Assembly: GCA_019054805.1 (NCBI GenBank)
Contig: JAHQIY010000027.1
Location: 248,001 to 312,000 of the forward strand
Direction: 5' to 3'
Length of the DNA stretch: 64,000 bases
Source of the DNA: Brachionus manjavacas
Taxonomy: Eukaryota > Rotifera > Eurotatoria > Ploima > Brachionidae
Made by a program: the position numbers and the translations under genes. This document shows positions 12,100 to 23,000 of this stretch, in pieces. Position 1 is the first letter of the stretch. The number at the start of each line of letters is the position of its first letter. Below the pieces are notes generated by a model. It did not search any database. It was not told where the DNA came from and was given only the letters and a program-made list of their open reading frames with translations.

Positions 12100-13080
12100 A
12101 ATCTTATTTTTATCTTTGCTTCTTTGAATTAATGTTGGATTAAAATGAACAATTGTTTTACTTCTTTCAAATATTTGAACCTTAACAACTGAATGTAAAA
12201 GTTAAAGACAAGTGTGTTTAGTTAAACGCCTCATCTTACATTAATAAAAAAAAAATTTTATTTCACGTCACCATACTACAATTCTTTTGCTGCATACGTC
12301 ATTTAAAATCAAATTTTTTATTTATTTAAGTTTAATTTCTTCCCAAACTTAAAATTAAAGAATATATATATAAAAAAAAAAAGAAAAAATTTAATAAAAG
12401 AAAAAGGTAGAATACATAAACTTAAATGTCTATTTTAAAATTGATAATTATCAAGTTAATAAATTTAACTCGCTAGGTTTTTACCATACGGAAAGAGTTA
12501 AAAAAAAAACACAATTAAACTTAGAAAACTTTGAAAACTATACTAATTTTTTTCTTGATTGAATTATTGACAAAACGTCTTGAATTCAATTTTTAATAAA
12601 ATTTCAAATTTTGTTGTATTAGAAAAATTTGGAATGCCTCCGCCAAGGTGTTCATGACTCCAAATTAAAGTCCTTTAATTTTCAATATTTAGATTTAAAT
12701 AAAATATTTTTTTTGATTTTTTCTGAATCATAATTGGCGATTAATCAACTGAAAACAAAAAGCTTAAATTGAATACATGGATTTTGGAAATTAAGTTGTA
12801 TTTATTTGTGTGAATGTTACTATATTAATAAATTTTCACGAAAATTTTTCAATTGTTACATTATCTACTCAAAAGTAACTATTTTTTTATTTAACCAAAA
12901 CGAACATAATTTCTTTAAAAAATTTTGGCAATTTTGATTCTTTCCATAACTCTGTCGAAATTTTAGTCAAATCCTCGTTTCAAATCACCATTGAAGTAGA
13001 TAAAGAAAAGAAAATTAAAGCTTTTTATTTTAACGCATTCATATTTCAATTTTTAAGCTAATTTAAATATTTTTTTTTCC
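12100..13080. other. AT-rich spacer without a recognised gene
   Basis: Low-complexity AT-rich sequence with frequent stops in all frames. No RNA gene, repeat border or conserved motif was recognised. Confidence 0.3.
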
Positions 13081-13084
13081 TGAA

Positions 13085-13470
13085 TCCATCTCTCTGAATT
13101 AGACATGGCTGTCAATCTTTAAATTTGAAATTCTTTTCACACGCCAGGCCACATTCAGCTATGTTGCTCAAAACACCTTCATCATCGTGTTGATGTGTCT
13201 TTAAAAAAGAACTTGACTTGTTCATATCATTTAGCCTGTATCGCAAAACCACGTGTGCAATTTCGTGAACAATTACACAAACAAATGCTACCTCGATTGT
13301 GGTTAATTTTTCACCATAGCTAAAATTTTCAAATTTTTTTCAAGTAAATAATTCTTAAAGGGTTCTGTATTGACATAAACCGAGTTCTTTCCTGCATAGC
13401 CGTAAAGTGTGCCGAATTCGCTGTATATAAATTTTAAATTTAAATTCTCATTATCAAAATCCAAATTATT
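13085..13470 (-). pseudogene. HExxH metallopeptidase-like fragment
   Basis: Read on the minus strand, 13,305-13,105 encodes VCVIVHEIAHVVLRYRLND followed by HQHDDEGVLSNIAECGL. HEIAH is the zinc-metallopeptidase motif HExxH. The acidic/Glu segment about 25 residues later could supply a third zinc ligand, as in gluzincins, which is inference. Upstream the pattern continues in another frame (EFGTLYGYAGKNSVYVN), separated by an A-run indel near 13,340. No start, signal peptide or full catalytic domain is present. It is a broken gene piece, from the host or carried by an element. Confidence 0.5.
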
Positions 13471-13519
13471 TTGTGTGTCTTTTTTTCTTAGAGATCATCA
13501 ATGAACTTATTAGTTTTGA

Positions 13520-13690
13520 ATTCAACTTTTGAATTATGAATATTGTTGGGATTCTCAAAACTTCATTTAGTTCAATCTACAAATCTTTTATTGGTTCCAT
13601 AATTGATTACTCATTTCCTTTTTTTAACGCTTTTGACGACAAAAACATAAAAAAACTTCAAGTCAAAAACACATTTAATTTTTAAACATT
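13520..13690 (+). mobile_element. LINE RT C-terminal fragment
   Basis: The plus strand encodes SSIYKSFIGSIIDYSFPFFN then DDKNIKKLQ, matching the post-palm region also seen near 36,500 and 63,350. Only about 55 codons remain. Confidence 0.55.
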
Positions 13691-14036
13691 TATCTTATAA
13701 AAAAATATCTATATAATCGATCCTTTACTTTTGGCCATGCTTAAAAATCACTATCATATGTTTATTTTAGCTTTCTATTCCCAAGCCACAAAGAAAACGA
13801 TGATTAATCGATGAAAATTGATAGATGAATCATTAATGAGTTAGGAATCATTTCATCGAAAATAATCGATTTTTTTATACATTAAATAAAACTATTTAAT
13901 TTTGAATTAATTTGAAGGATTAAAGTAAAAATTTAACAAAAAAAGTTTATTTTCAATTTTTTTAACTAATTTAAATCAATAGAATCACAATTCAATATTT
14001 ATTTTGACACTTGATTATAAAAACATCATTTATTAT

Positions 14037-14095
14037 TTATTTATTTATTTATTTATTTGTATATCTGTATCGAACTAAAGCTCCTTCAGATTAAA
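14037..14095 (-). mobile_element. LINE 3' tail
   Basis: The reverse complement reads tctgaaggagctttagttcg, then acagatatacaaataaataa. This matches the LINE tails at 36,017-36,064 and 37,025-37,068 (tctgaaggagycctagctcgg, then an aaataaataa tail). Confidence 0.55.
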
Positions 14096-14160
14096 TAAAA
14101 AAAAAATAAAAAATAAAAATTAAAATAAAGGGTTATAGATTCAAAAAATTTTAGATTCCC

Positions 14161-14251
14161 ATTTAGATTCAAAAAATTTACAACATATAAAAATGTGCAA
14201 ATTTAATTATCGAATTAATCAGTTTGATATTGAAATATTTAACTTGATATT
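14161..14251 (+). repeat. 91-bp copy of a sequence inside the next element
   Basis: This segment is practically identical to 15,244-15,334, which lies inside the right part of the TIR element. The outer copy lies left of the left terminal repeat. It may be the remains of a second, mostly deleted element or of a tandem duplication. Confidence 0.75.
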
Positions 14252-14324
14252 ATTCTCAATATAAAGACTTTTATTTTTGATTCTATGAGTTGCTTTTTAA
14301 TTTGAAAATTACTATATAGTCCGG

Positions 14325-15477
14325 GTCTGTTATACCTCAATATCATTGATATTGAATTTTTAATATCATTGATTTTCAATCGCACTTGATTTTGAGATTT
14401 ATTAATTGATATTGAAATGAATTGATTGTTATTGAAATTAATTAATTGATATTGAAATTTTATTTTATTTGAATATCAAAATTAGTCAATTGAAAAAAAG
14501 ATAAATCAAGTTTTATTTTTGAATTACAGCTAATTTTTTACTTTTGGTGGTCTTCCTCTTTTTCTCTTTTCTTCAACACACTTATTTGAGTTAATTACTT
14601 CCATCACATGAGCATTCTGAACAACATTTTCATTAGCTAAATCTGTCAATTTGTTTGCAACTTTATTTGTTTGTAACATTTCTTCTTTACAAATCGTTAT
14701 CACCCTGTAGCGTGTTCCTGAAGCAACATGGGTTAGATTTCTGTCGGTACACAATTGGTGAATAATCTCTCTCTGAGCGGTTGATAAATCACTTTGGAAT
14801 TTATAGCTTATAATTGAACCACTTAAAATTAGAGAAATTATTTCAGTTATTGCCTTTTGGAAGTCTTTTTCATTTATTTCGCTTAATGGCTTAACCCAAC
14901 ATTGAATTTAATCACAATCATTTGATTCAAAAACAGACTTAACTTTATCATAAGTAGACCAAATTGAGAGAAAAAACTATTGTTTCTACATGACTTGGAT
15001 TCAACGCAAGTTGTACAACGCCAATAACATTTGTCACTTAAAGTTGTCTTGATGTCCCATTTCATTTCTTTAGTACATTTTTTGCAAAGAGGTGCTTTAT
15101 TTTGAGTTAAATCATTATCTTTTAGAAATTTTACTATTTCATCATTTTGTTAGAATTAATCAATTCTGTTAGAAAATTAACTTCAAACATTTTTTGTTGT
15201 TTTTTTTAAATTAAAAATTTGTTGCACGAAAAATATAATTCACATTTAGATTCAAAAAATTTACAACATATAAAAATGTGCAAATTTAATTATCGAATTA
15301 ATCAGTTTGATATTGAAATATTTAACTTGATATTGAAATTAATTCATTGATATTGAAATATTTACCTTGATATTGAAATTAATTAATTGATATTGGAATT
15401 TTTACCTTGATATTTGATTAAATATCAATGAAGTGTTATTGAAAATTTAATATCAATGATATTGAGGTATAACAGAC
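14325..15477 (-). mobile_element. TIR DNA transposon with C4 finger, R3H-like and AT-hook pieces
   Basis: The termini are inverted repeats starting GTCTGTTATACCTCAATATC, about 30 bp well matched, followed by many subterminal ATTGATATTGAAATT copies. On the minus strand 15,190-14,883 encodes a Cys-rich N-terminal part (CKKCTKEMKWD, CYWRCTTC, then CRNNSFFSQFGL). That resembles the zinc-binding head of ISXO2/Merlin- or MULE-type transposases. 14,880-14,530 encodes an R3H-like stretch (QREIIHQLCTDRNLTHVASG) and an AT-hook (KRKRGRPPK) before the stop. The DDE core is missing. No clear target duplication was found. It is a non-autonomous deletion derivative. Confidence 0.65.
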
Positions 15478-15689
15478 AAGAAAAAACAGGAAAAAAAAGT
15501 AGCTTGAGTAAATTTTATATCAAAGAATATTGTAAGCAATCCAATTATTTAAATAACGTCCTTTATGAAGAGCTGATACACTGAATAAACAATTGAGCAT
15601 GAATTTACACTAAATATCGCCTTAAAAAAGTATTGGATGTATTAGCTTCAACTCTTTAGGCTATTAGAGTAAGTTATTCTTTTTATCTG

Positions 15690-15840
15690 GCTGATTTTTG
15701 AATTTTCAAAAATCACAAATTTTCCTTGCTTGAATTCATTTTCAGAAAATAATATCAAAAAACTACAATCAATTAATATTACAGCAGTCAGATCTATCCT
15801 TAAGTTAAAATATGATACTCCCTCCAACATCGTGCATCAT
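15690..15840 (+). mobile_element. LINE 3' fragment
   Basis: The segment ttttccttgcttgaattcat through gatactccctccaacatcgt matches 36,556-36,665 almost base for base. That region is part of a better-preserved copy of the same LINE. Confidence 0.6.
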
Positions 15841-17040
15841 AGATAAAACATCCATGAAGTCATCGATTTAAACTAGACTGGGTCAGATCTTTTTTTTTTT
15901 GCTTAAGGAGCTATGCTAGTTATTGCTAAAACATGAACCACCCCTTAGAGACCGAGGTAATAATTTAATAAGCTCTGGTAGAGTGTTTATTGGGACGAAA
16001 TTTTATGCTTTTTCACGCGCAATTAAGACCTATACCCTAGGACTTTTAGCTTTCGCTGTCCAAAATTTTGTAAACGGACCTCCGGAAAAAACTTGCACCA
16101 AATTTCTTCTCTTGTAGTTTTCACATGCTTTATTGACTCGAGCAATATGTAAAGGCTTCCGAGGATCAAAAAATAGTAAGTATTTTACAAATTGATTCGT
16201 AATTATTATTTTTTTAATTTAATAATAAGAAAATATTTATTTATTTACTATTTATCAATTAAAAAGCTTTAGGTAAAACTTCATGCAACTTAAACCAAAA
16301 TAACAAAAAATCAACTGATGAAAATATTGCAACGGGTCTGATAAGGAGAGCAAGTGAACATTACAAAACATCAGATACAAATAATAGAATTTTTGGGAAA
16401 TTTTTTGAATCATAAAAAGCTACCATAGTGAAGAAACACCATTTTAAGGCAAAATCTGAAATTAAAAGACATAGGAAAATTTTTGGCAGATGTTGAATGA
16501 TTTTTGAACTAAATTTTTGCAAAAAATTTGACTTTTTAATAAAATTTTGAGAATAAATAATTTTTCAGTGTTTAATTCATATTTTCTGAATGTTACAAAA
16601 ACTTAAAATATTTTGACAGGTTTTTTGTAAATTTTAAATTTCAAGTTAAAATTCTGCTCCGATATCTTTTTTCTAATTTAAATTTTGTCTATTATGATAC
16701 CATAAACATTTGGTTCTTATGGGGTCAACGGGTCAGGACAAAGTTATCCAACCTTTAAAATCCTAAATAGCCCAAAACTTTGAACCAAATGAGTTTTGGC
16801 AATGTGAAATATTAGTTTATTAATTTATTGCATATATTAATCAAATATTTTTTGATGGTGTGCATTTTACAGAAAAATGCAGAGTTTTTGCAAGGCTTGG
16901 TATTCGTTTGAACAAATTTGTACAACATTGTACTGTGGGCAGAACCATTTTTGCACAATTAGAAAAAAAATTGTAGCGTTTTTACTTTTTGTACTAATAT
17001 TTCACATTGCCATGAAATTTTTATCCCAAAAGTTGGCTAT
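15841..17040. other. Spacer, no supported gene
   Basis: A moderately GC-rich patch at 15,923-16,117 has a 64-codon open frame (EPPLRDRGNN) ending before a splice-acceptor-like tag, but I recognise nothing in it. The rest is AT-rich with chance frames. Confidence 0.3.
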
Positions 17041-17058
17041 TCATGAAGTTTTGAATGT

Positions 17059-18129
17059 TAGTAGTAGTAGTAGTAGTAATTTACTGCGACCCTTACGGGT
17101 TAAGCTCTTAAGAGCCATGGTAGTAACTTAAGTCATAACAATACGTTGTTTTGTTAACCATTCATCCAATCTTGCTTTAAAACTGTTTATCGACGGTGCA
17201 TCAATAACGAACTGAGGCAAGGAATTCCATACATTTACAACTGTATTTGTTAAGAAGAAGTAGCGCTGCATACAATTTCTCACATACTCTTTGACTATAC
17301 ACTTTGAATGACTTCTTAAGTTGTAGTTTCGACTATTTGTCTTAAAAACATCATTACATAAGTTAATTGACTCAAACCCATACGCTATCTTGAACATTTG
17401 AATAAGATCACCTCTAGTACGCCTTGTTTCTAGATTTGTAAGATCCAATAACTTTAGTCTTGTTTCGTAATCAAAACCCTTGGTAGAGGGAACTAGTCTT
17501 GTTGCTCTCCTTTGAACTTTATCCAACACAATTATATCTTTCATTTAGTAAGGGCACCATGAACTGACAGCGAACTCAAGATTTGGTCTTACAAGCGACG
17601 TATATAGTAGCCTCAATGTTTCAATGTTTAACGTGGTAAAACTTTTAGCTAACATACCTAAAATACGGTTACCGCGGGCAGCGCTATAACTTACTTGATT
17701 AGCCCACTTTAAGTCATTTTGAACATAAATTCCAAGATCTTTTTCCTAAATAGATTTTGACATAACCATTTTTGTTAAAAATCGAATAATCAAAATTCGG
17801 ATTATTGCGTCCAACGTGCATAACTTACATTTTTCAATGTTTAAATCAATAGACCATGTAATTGACCAACTTGAAATAAAATCAATGTCTCTTTGGAGTG
17901 TTAAATTATCTTTAAGATCTCTAAAAATCGACATGACTTTTGTATCATCAGCATATTTTTCATTTTTGTTGATCAACTCGTATGACAGATCATTAATAAA
18001 AATTAAGAACAGTATTGGGCCCAAAACGGATCTAACGGTACTAACAGGTCCTATTTTGGACACGTATAGGCAAGAGTATGATATACATCGGTCATATTTT
18101 TTTTTAATTTTCTTTGGGTAATTTTTCAT
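17059..18129 (-). mobile_element. CR1/L2-like LINE, 5'-truncated
   Basis: On the minus strand the element opens inside the RT palm (VLGPILFLIFINDL, then KYADDTKVMSIF with the catalytic YADD box near 17,965). It continues through ERDLGIY-type sequence to the C-terminal region (LDKVQRRATRLVPS, LETRRTRGDLIQMFKI, VVNVWNSLPQFVIDA). At least two stops break the frame near 17,545 and 17,750. The 3' end carries aagagcttaacccgtaagg and a (TAC)n tail (17,059-17,078 on the given strand). The same 3' end occurs alone near 26,035. The 5' truncation is usual for LINE copies. Confidence 0.8.
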
Positions 18130-18539
18130 GCTGAAAAACGTAGAATATTTAATTCCCCAAAATTCTCTTAATTACAAAACGTGAAGATTTATGAAGCAAA
18201 CGTCTTTAAAATGGATATTTATTTTTTCCCTTTATTTTTTTTTCTAAATTAAATTAGAATCAAAAATGAATTTAAATTTAGAAACTTAATTCGCGATAGA
18301 ACAGAAGGATAGAGATCCATGCTAACTTTTTTGGCCATCATTTTTTAAATCAGAACCACATTTATTAAACAAAAGTACACAATTTTTAGAATAATCCACA
18401 AAAATAAAAATTGACACATAATTAAATAAATAATCAAAAATTTTATCATTTTACACATATTTGACCAGAAAAACAACTAATCAATTAGAATTCCCTTTAT
18501 TTTTTTATCTGATTTAATTTAGAACGGTTTTGCAGTCCG

Positions 18540-18840
18540 AAGGAAAGGTCCTATAGCTTACAGATCTTATTGCGCTTGAGAGACGACAAAAAGTTGCATC
18601 AGTAATGTGGTGGGCGCCGAAAGGCGCGCCTTTGGTTCTGGTTAAAAAAATGGTCTAATATAACTGCTCTACCGCTTCCAGCCTTAGAGTCTCCAACATA
18701 GGACTAAATCTCGCAAATTTCTTAATACCCAACGCCCTTTTGATAAGTAAATTCTTCCTAATATCTAATTCACAGAGTTTCCTGTTCACAATAAACACCA
18801 CGTCTAAACAGTACCGCAGTATATAAAACAAAATTTAAAA
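18540..18840 (-). mobile_element. LINE RT C-terminal fragment, another clade
   Basis: The minus strand encodes ILRYCLDVVFIVNRKLCELD, IRKNLLIKRALGIKKFARF and LETLRLEAVEQLY, the pattern following the RT domain in several LINE clades. The block is GC-richer than its surroundings, which hints at recent arrival. Only about 100 codons remain. Confidence 0.5.
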
Positions 18841-18844
18841 CTGA

Positions 18845-20050
18845 AAAGATTTTATTTTAATAGTAATAAAATAAAATCTTTCACATGTGAAGTCGAACAT
18901 TAGATTGTAACTGAATGATTATTTTGTGAGATGGATTGATGGAAATAGAAAATTTTTAATACTGATTAGCACAAAATTTCTTAAGGCTTATTTTACAGAT
19001 GTCTCGCACACAAAAAAAAATTAATTAAAATTAATATTCATATAATTTAGACTATATTTCGTTTAACAAGATTCAAATCAACTTTTTTGAAAAAGCCTTT
19101 TTCTGCAGTGACTTGAAAACAAAGTGACTGGTAATCACTTGCAAGTTTCCCATGGGCATAACTTTTCGAATCTTTGACCTTTTTTTGATCTGTAAAAGCC
19201 AAAGGCAAGAAAATTTCAAGATCTATCTAGTGGTATCTTCGGTTTTCCATAATTCGAAAAATTCATTGCAAAAAACCTATCTGAAAAATGTCAAAAAATG
19301 GGTTTTTTGCTCTTTTTCGAAGTCACCTAAAATCTTGTCCTTTTAACTTTTTTGACTCCTGTAAATTGTATCATGTAGAACTTTTTGTGCTCTTGAATTT
19401 GAGCTATTAATCATTATCGTAGCTAAAAAATTGACCATTCTGACCAATATATTACTGAATAACAAAATTGCCAAGATGATAACATCTTTTTAGTTATTTT
19501 TTTAAAATACTCTTTTGGATTGCATAAAACACTGATAACAATTAAGTTATCAGGATGTTAACATAACTGGTATGGTACCAAATGATTAAATATAATTTTA
19601 TCACCTGATAACACTATCGACTAGACCCCACTTTTTTTTCATAGTAAATATATTTTTATTTTGAATATTGTAAATAAATGAAAAAAAATCATTTGCCTGG
19701 TGCACAAGTGTTATTTGGCCTTTGGAAAATAGCGGATAGGAAACGATGTGTCTCGTTTATGTGACATAGGCTTGTTAATCCGTCTCTAATCTCCATTTTG
19801 ACACATAAATTGAGATCAATTAAGTCTAAAAGTCATCAATAATAGGCTCATATTGATCCATTTTGCTCTATGTTTGCCATGTGCTAAATAAAACTTATTT
19901 GCATTCAATTTCAAATACTTTAATGACCAATCTCAATCTAAACAAAGCTTGTTAATTAGAGATACAATTAGCCTAAACATCCAAACTGACTTTAATCTTT
20001 CTTAGGAAACATCATTTCTAATCTTTAACAACTTGGCTCAAAAATTTGCC
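18845..20050. other. Upstream region of the lectin-domain gene
   Basis: AT-rich with no recognised gene. It holds repeated TTATCA/TGATAAC words near 19,480-19,615. It should contain the promoter and 5' UTR of the gene starting at 20,056, but I see no defined core-promoter element. Confidence 0.3.
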
Positions 20051-20055
20051 TCAAA

Positions 20056-23000
20056 ATGCTCTCTTCCATGCAATTTCGCTGGCTGGCCCTGCTGTTCTTG
20101 TTCCAGCGGTGTCAGGCCGAAAACTGTAAGCTTTTTTTCTTCTTTAATGTTCCATGCTTAACCCTGTTCTCCAAGATCAAGTAAAAAGCGTGTGTTTGAG
20201 CGAAAAGCCGCGCTCCATGTCCATAAACTGTCCAAGTAACAAGATCACTCGGATCCTCAAGGCCTACTACGGCTACAGTTGGTCCGGCGACTGTCATTTC
20301 ATAGAAAAAGACTGCATAGTGGACGTGCCCAACGAAGACTTGAGCTGCTTGGGCGAGGGCTGCTCGGTCAAAATAATCGACTCGCCCATCATCCTGCAGG
20401 AATGCTGGAACCTAATGGCCTCTTACATTCAAATAGACTACGAATGCATACCAGTCGAGGAACTGCAGAATATGTGCAACATCCAGGAGAGTGAGAGATC
20501 TGTTGGCTACATTGTGACGCCCAGCTACCCGAACTTTTTGGACATGGACCTGAGCTGTCCGTGCACTCTATCGGCTCCCAAGGGCTACACTGTGGCCGTA
20601 GAGGTGCTCGACTTTCGCTTGCCGAGTTGTTCCCAGGCTGGCCTCACTTTGTGGAGCGACTCGGCCACTTACACTCATTGTTTGACCATTGCTGGTGGCG
20701 TTTTGCCAGGAAGCGAAAGCCAAAACATTTCCATGCGTCTTCACTCGGAGATCAGAAAGCTGAACGCTGGATTTTTGCTCAAATATTTTAGTGAGATCAT
20801 TTTTTTTTTTTGCCTAAACCAGATAGGAAAAAAAGATTTGAATTATTTTTTAGGGACAAAGTTTAAAAGATTTTTTTTTGATACTTGTTTCCAAAAAAAT
20901 TAATTAAAAAATATTAGATTGAAAAAATATTAGAAGTCAAGTCAATGATTTAATAAATCCATATTTGATACCAATAAAGTAGTTGCTTCCAATTTCCTGG
21001 CCGTTAATCTTGACCTATGTGCTCTGTAAATGAAACCAGATTTAGAAAAAATTCTTTCAACTGGTCCAGATGAAGCAGGTATTGATAAAAAATTTTGTGC
21101 AAGTCATGGCTTAAAACTGTGACTTATAAACAAGTCTGATCTATTCATTCAAGTTTCAATTAAACAAAGTTTTTTTACAGTTAATATTATTTTAAAGTTT
21201 TAATAAAAAAATGAAATTTATATTTATGAGTCCTCGAAAAATGTAGTTTAGAACCCCTTTCGCCTTCAAAAGATTATTCCCACAGCGGGTTTTGAGTAAT
21301 CTCAAAGCTATCATTTTTGAGAAGCTTAACGACCTATTCAAAATATAAATTATAATTCGGGCTGATCCGAAATGAAGGTTGGGATCTGGTAAATTTTTAC
21401 CAAATCACGATAAGAATCATTTAATTCAGACTTGATATTAAGTCACAAGTCAATGACTTAAAATTATTTTTTATTGAAATAAATTTCAAAATAAACCATA
21501 ATCTTAAAATTATATCTGCATTTATCCGTAAGGTTCGGACAAAAATATATTTCTTTGAATAACGCACACTTATAAATAGGTGATAAATTTCTTAAAGAAA
21601 AAGAAATTAATTTTTTAACACTTTATTATCTTTGTGTTTGTTAATTATAAAAAAAAAATTAGTTCAAGTTAGAACTTTGATTCCACAATCAAAGTGATCC
21701 AAAGGAAACTGCAAAGTGATCCTAAAAAGCTGGTATTCTTTTATTTGGCGTTGTTCAGTGCAAATTGAACAAAATCGTTTTCGTCTTTTAGAAATAAATT
21801 AAAGATTAAAAAACCTCCAAAAAGAAAATCATAGTCCATGAAAAATTTTATTTTAGGTTTAAAAAGTGCAAGAACGTGACACTACAGTTTTGTTTTCAAT
21901 AATTTTTTATCTTTAGATTTAATTTTCAAAAGAGGAAATATTTTTGTTCATTCTATATTGAATCTCTTAATGGCTTTTTTTGTCAATTATTGAATTTTTT
22001 TTTTATCAAAAAAATAAATATTTAGGGATATACCACTAGGACTCTCCTGATAGACGCTAGACCTTCTTTTTAGTCCCCATTTATTTGCATGAAAAAAATT
22101 TATCAGTAAAAATATTTAGAATTCATAAGAAAAAATTACTATCGATCATTGAAATAGAATTAACTATAAATAAAATTTATTGAACTTTTAAATTGTTTAT
22201 TAATGAAAACATTAAATGAAAGCATTTAATTATGAAGAGTTAATTAAATTTTCTCTAATTTAATATTATTTGAAATCAGAATTAAGCTAATTGAATTAAA
22301 AAAAAAAAATATATTAGATATTATGGATTAATCTTTTAGATCCCCTCGTAAAGCGTATTTGAGAAGCTAATTATACTCCTTCTTAGCTAACCCTAATGGT
22401 TAAGTTAATCATCTTTCCGGGATCTCGACAAAGATGTCACTATATCACAGATACATTAGAACAATTTTAAAGGTTCTAAAAAATAAACCTTAATTTATTA
22501 GTATGAGCAATATTTAATAAAACTTACCATTTTAATAATTAAAAAAAAATTCGAATTCGTTTACTTTAGAATAATGATAAAAAAGAAGAAAAAAATGATA
22601 ATTTTTTTTTATATACGATTTATTTTTGTCGTCATTTAATTTGAAAAAAAAATTACATTCAAATTAAATGAAGACCGGTTTCGTAGACCTTTGTCTCTTC
22701 TCCAGGCTAAAATTTTATGAATTCAAATAATTAAAATTAAAATAAACTAAAATATAATAAATAAATTAATATTTAGAAAATTCAAAGAAAAATTGAAAAA
22801 ATTTTAAAAGCTTAAAATTTTAAAGACGCTTTGAATTTAAAGCAAAATACAATTCATGAAAAAAAATTTTTTAATTATTTATACAATAGAATAATTTTAC
22901 TCTAAGATAGAAAGCATAAAAACTGTAGTTAATAATTAATTATAATAATTTAATAATTTTATTCAAAATAATAATGGCTAGAAAAATTAATTTTATAGCC

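Noticed and set aside
20279-20791. Overlapping alternative frames in exon 2 of the lectin gene
   Set aside because: They exist only because that exon is GC-rich; the Cys pattern and splice phases support one frame.
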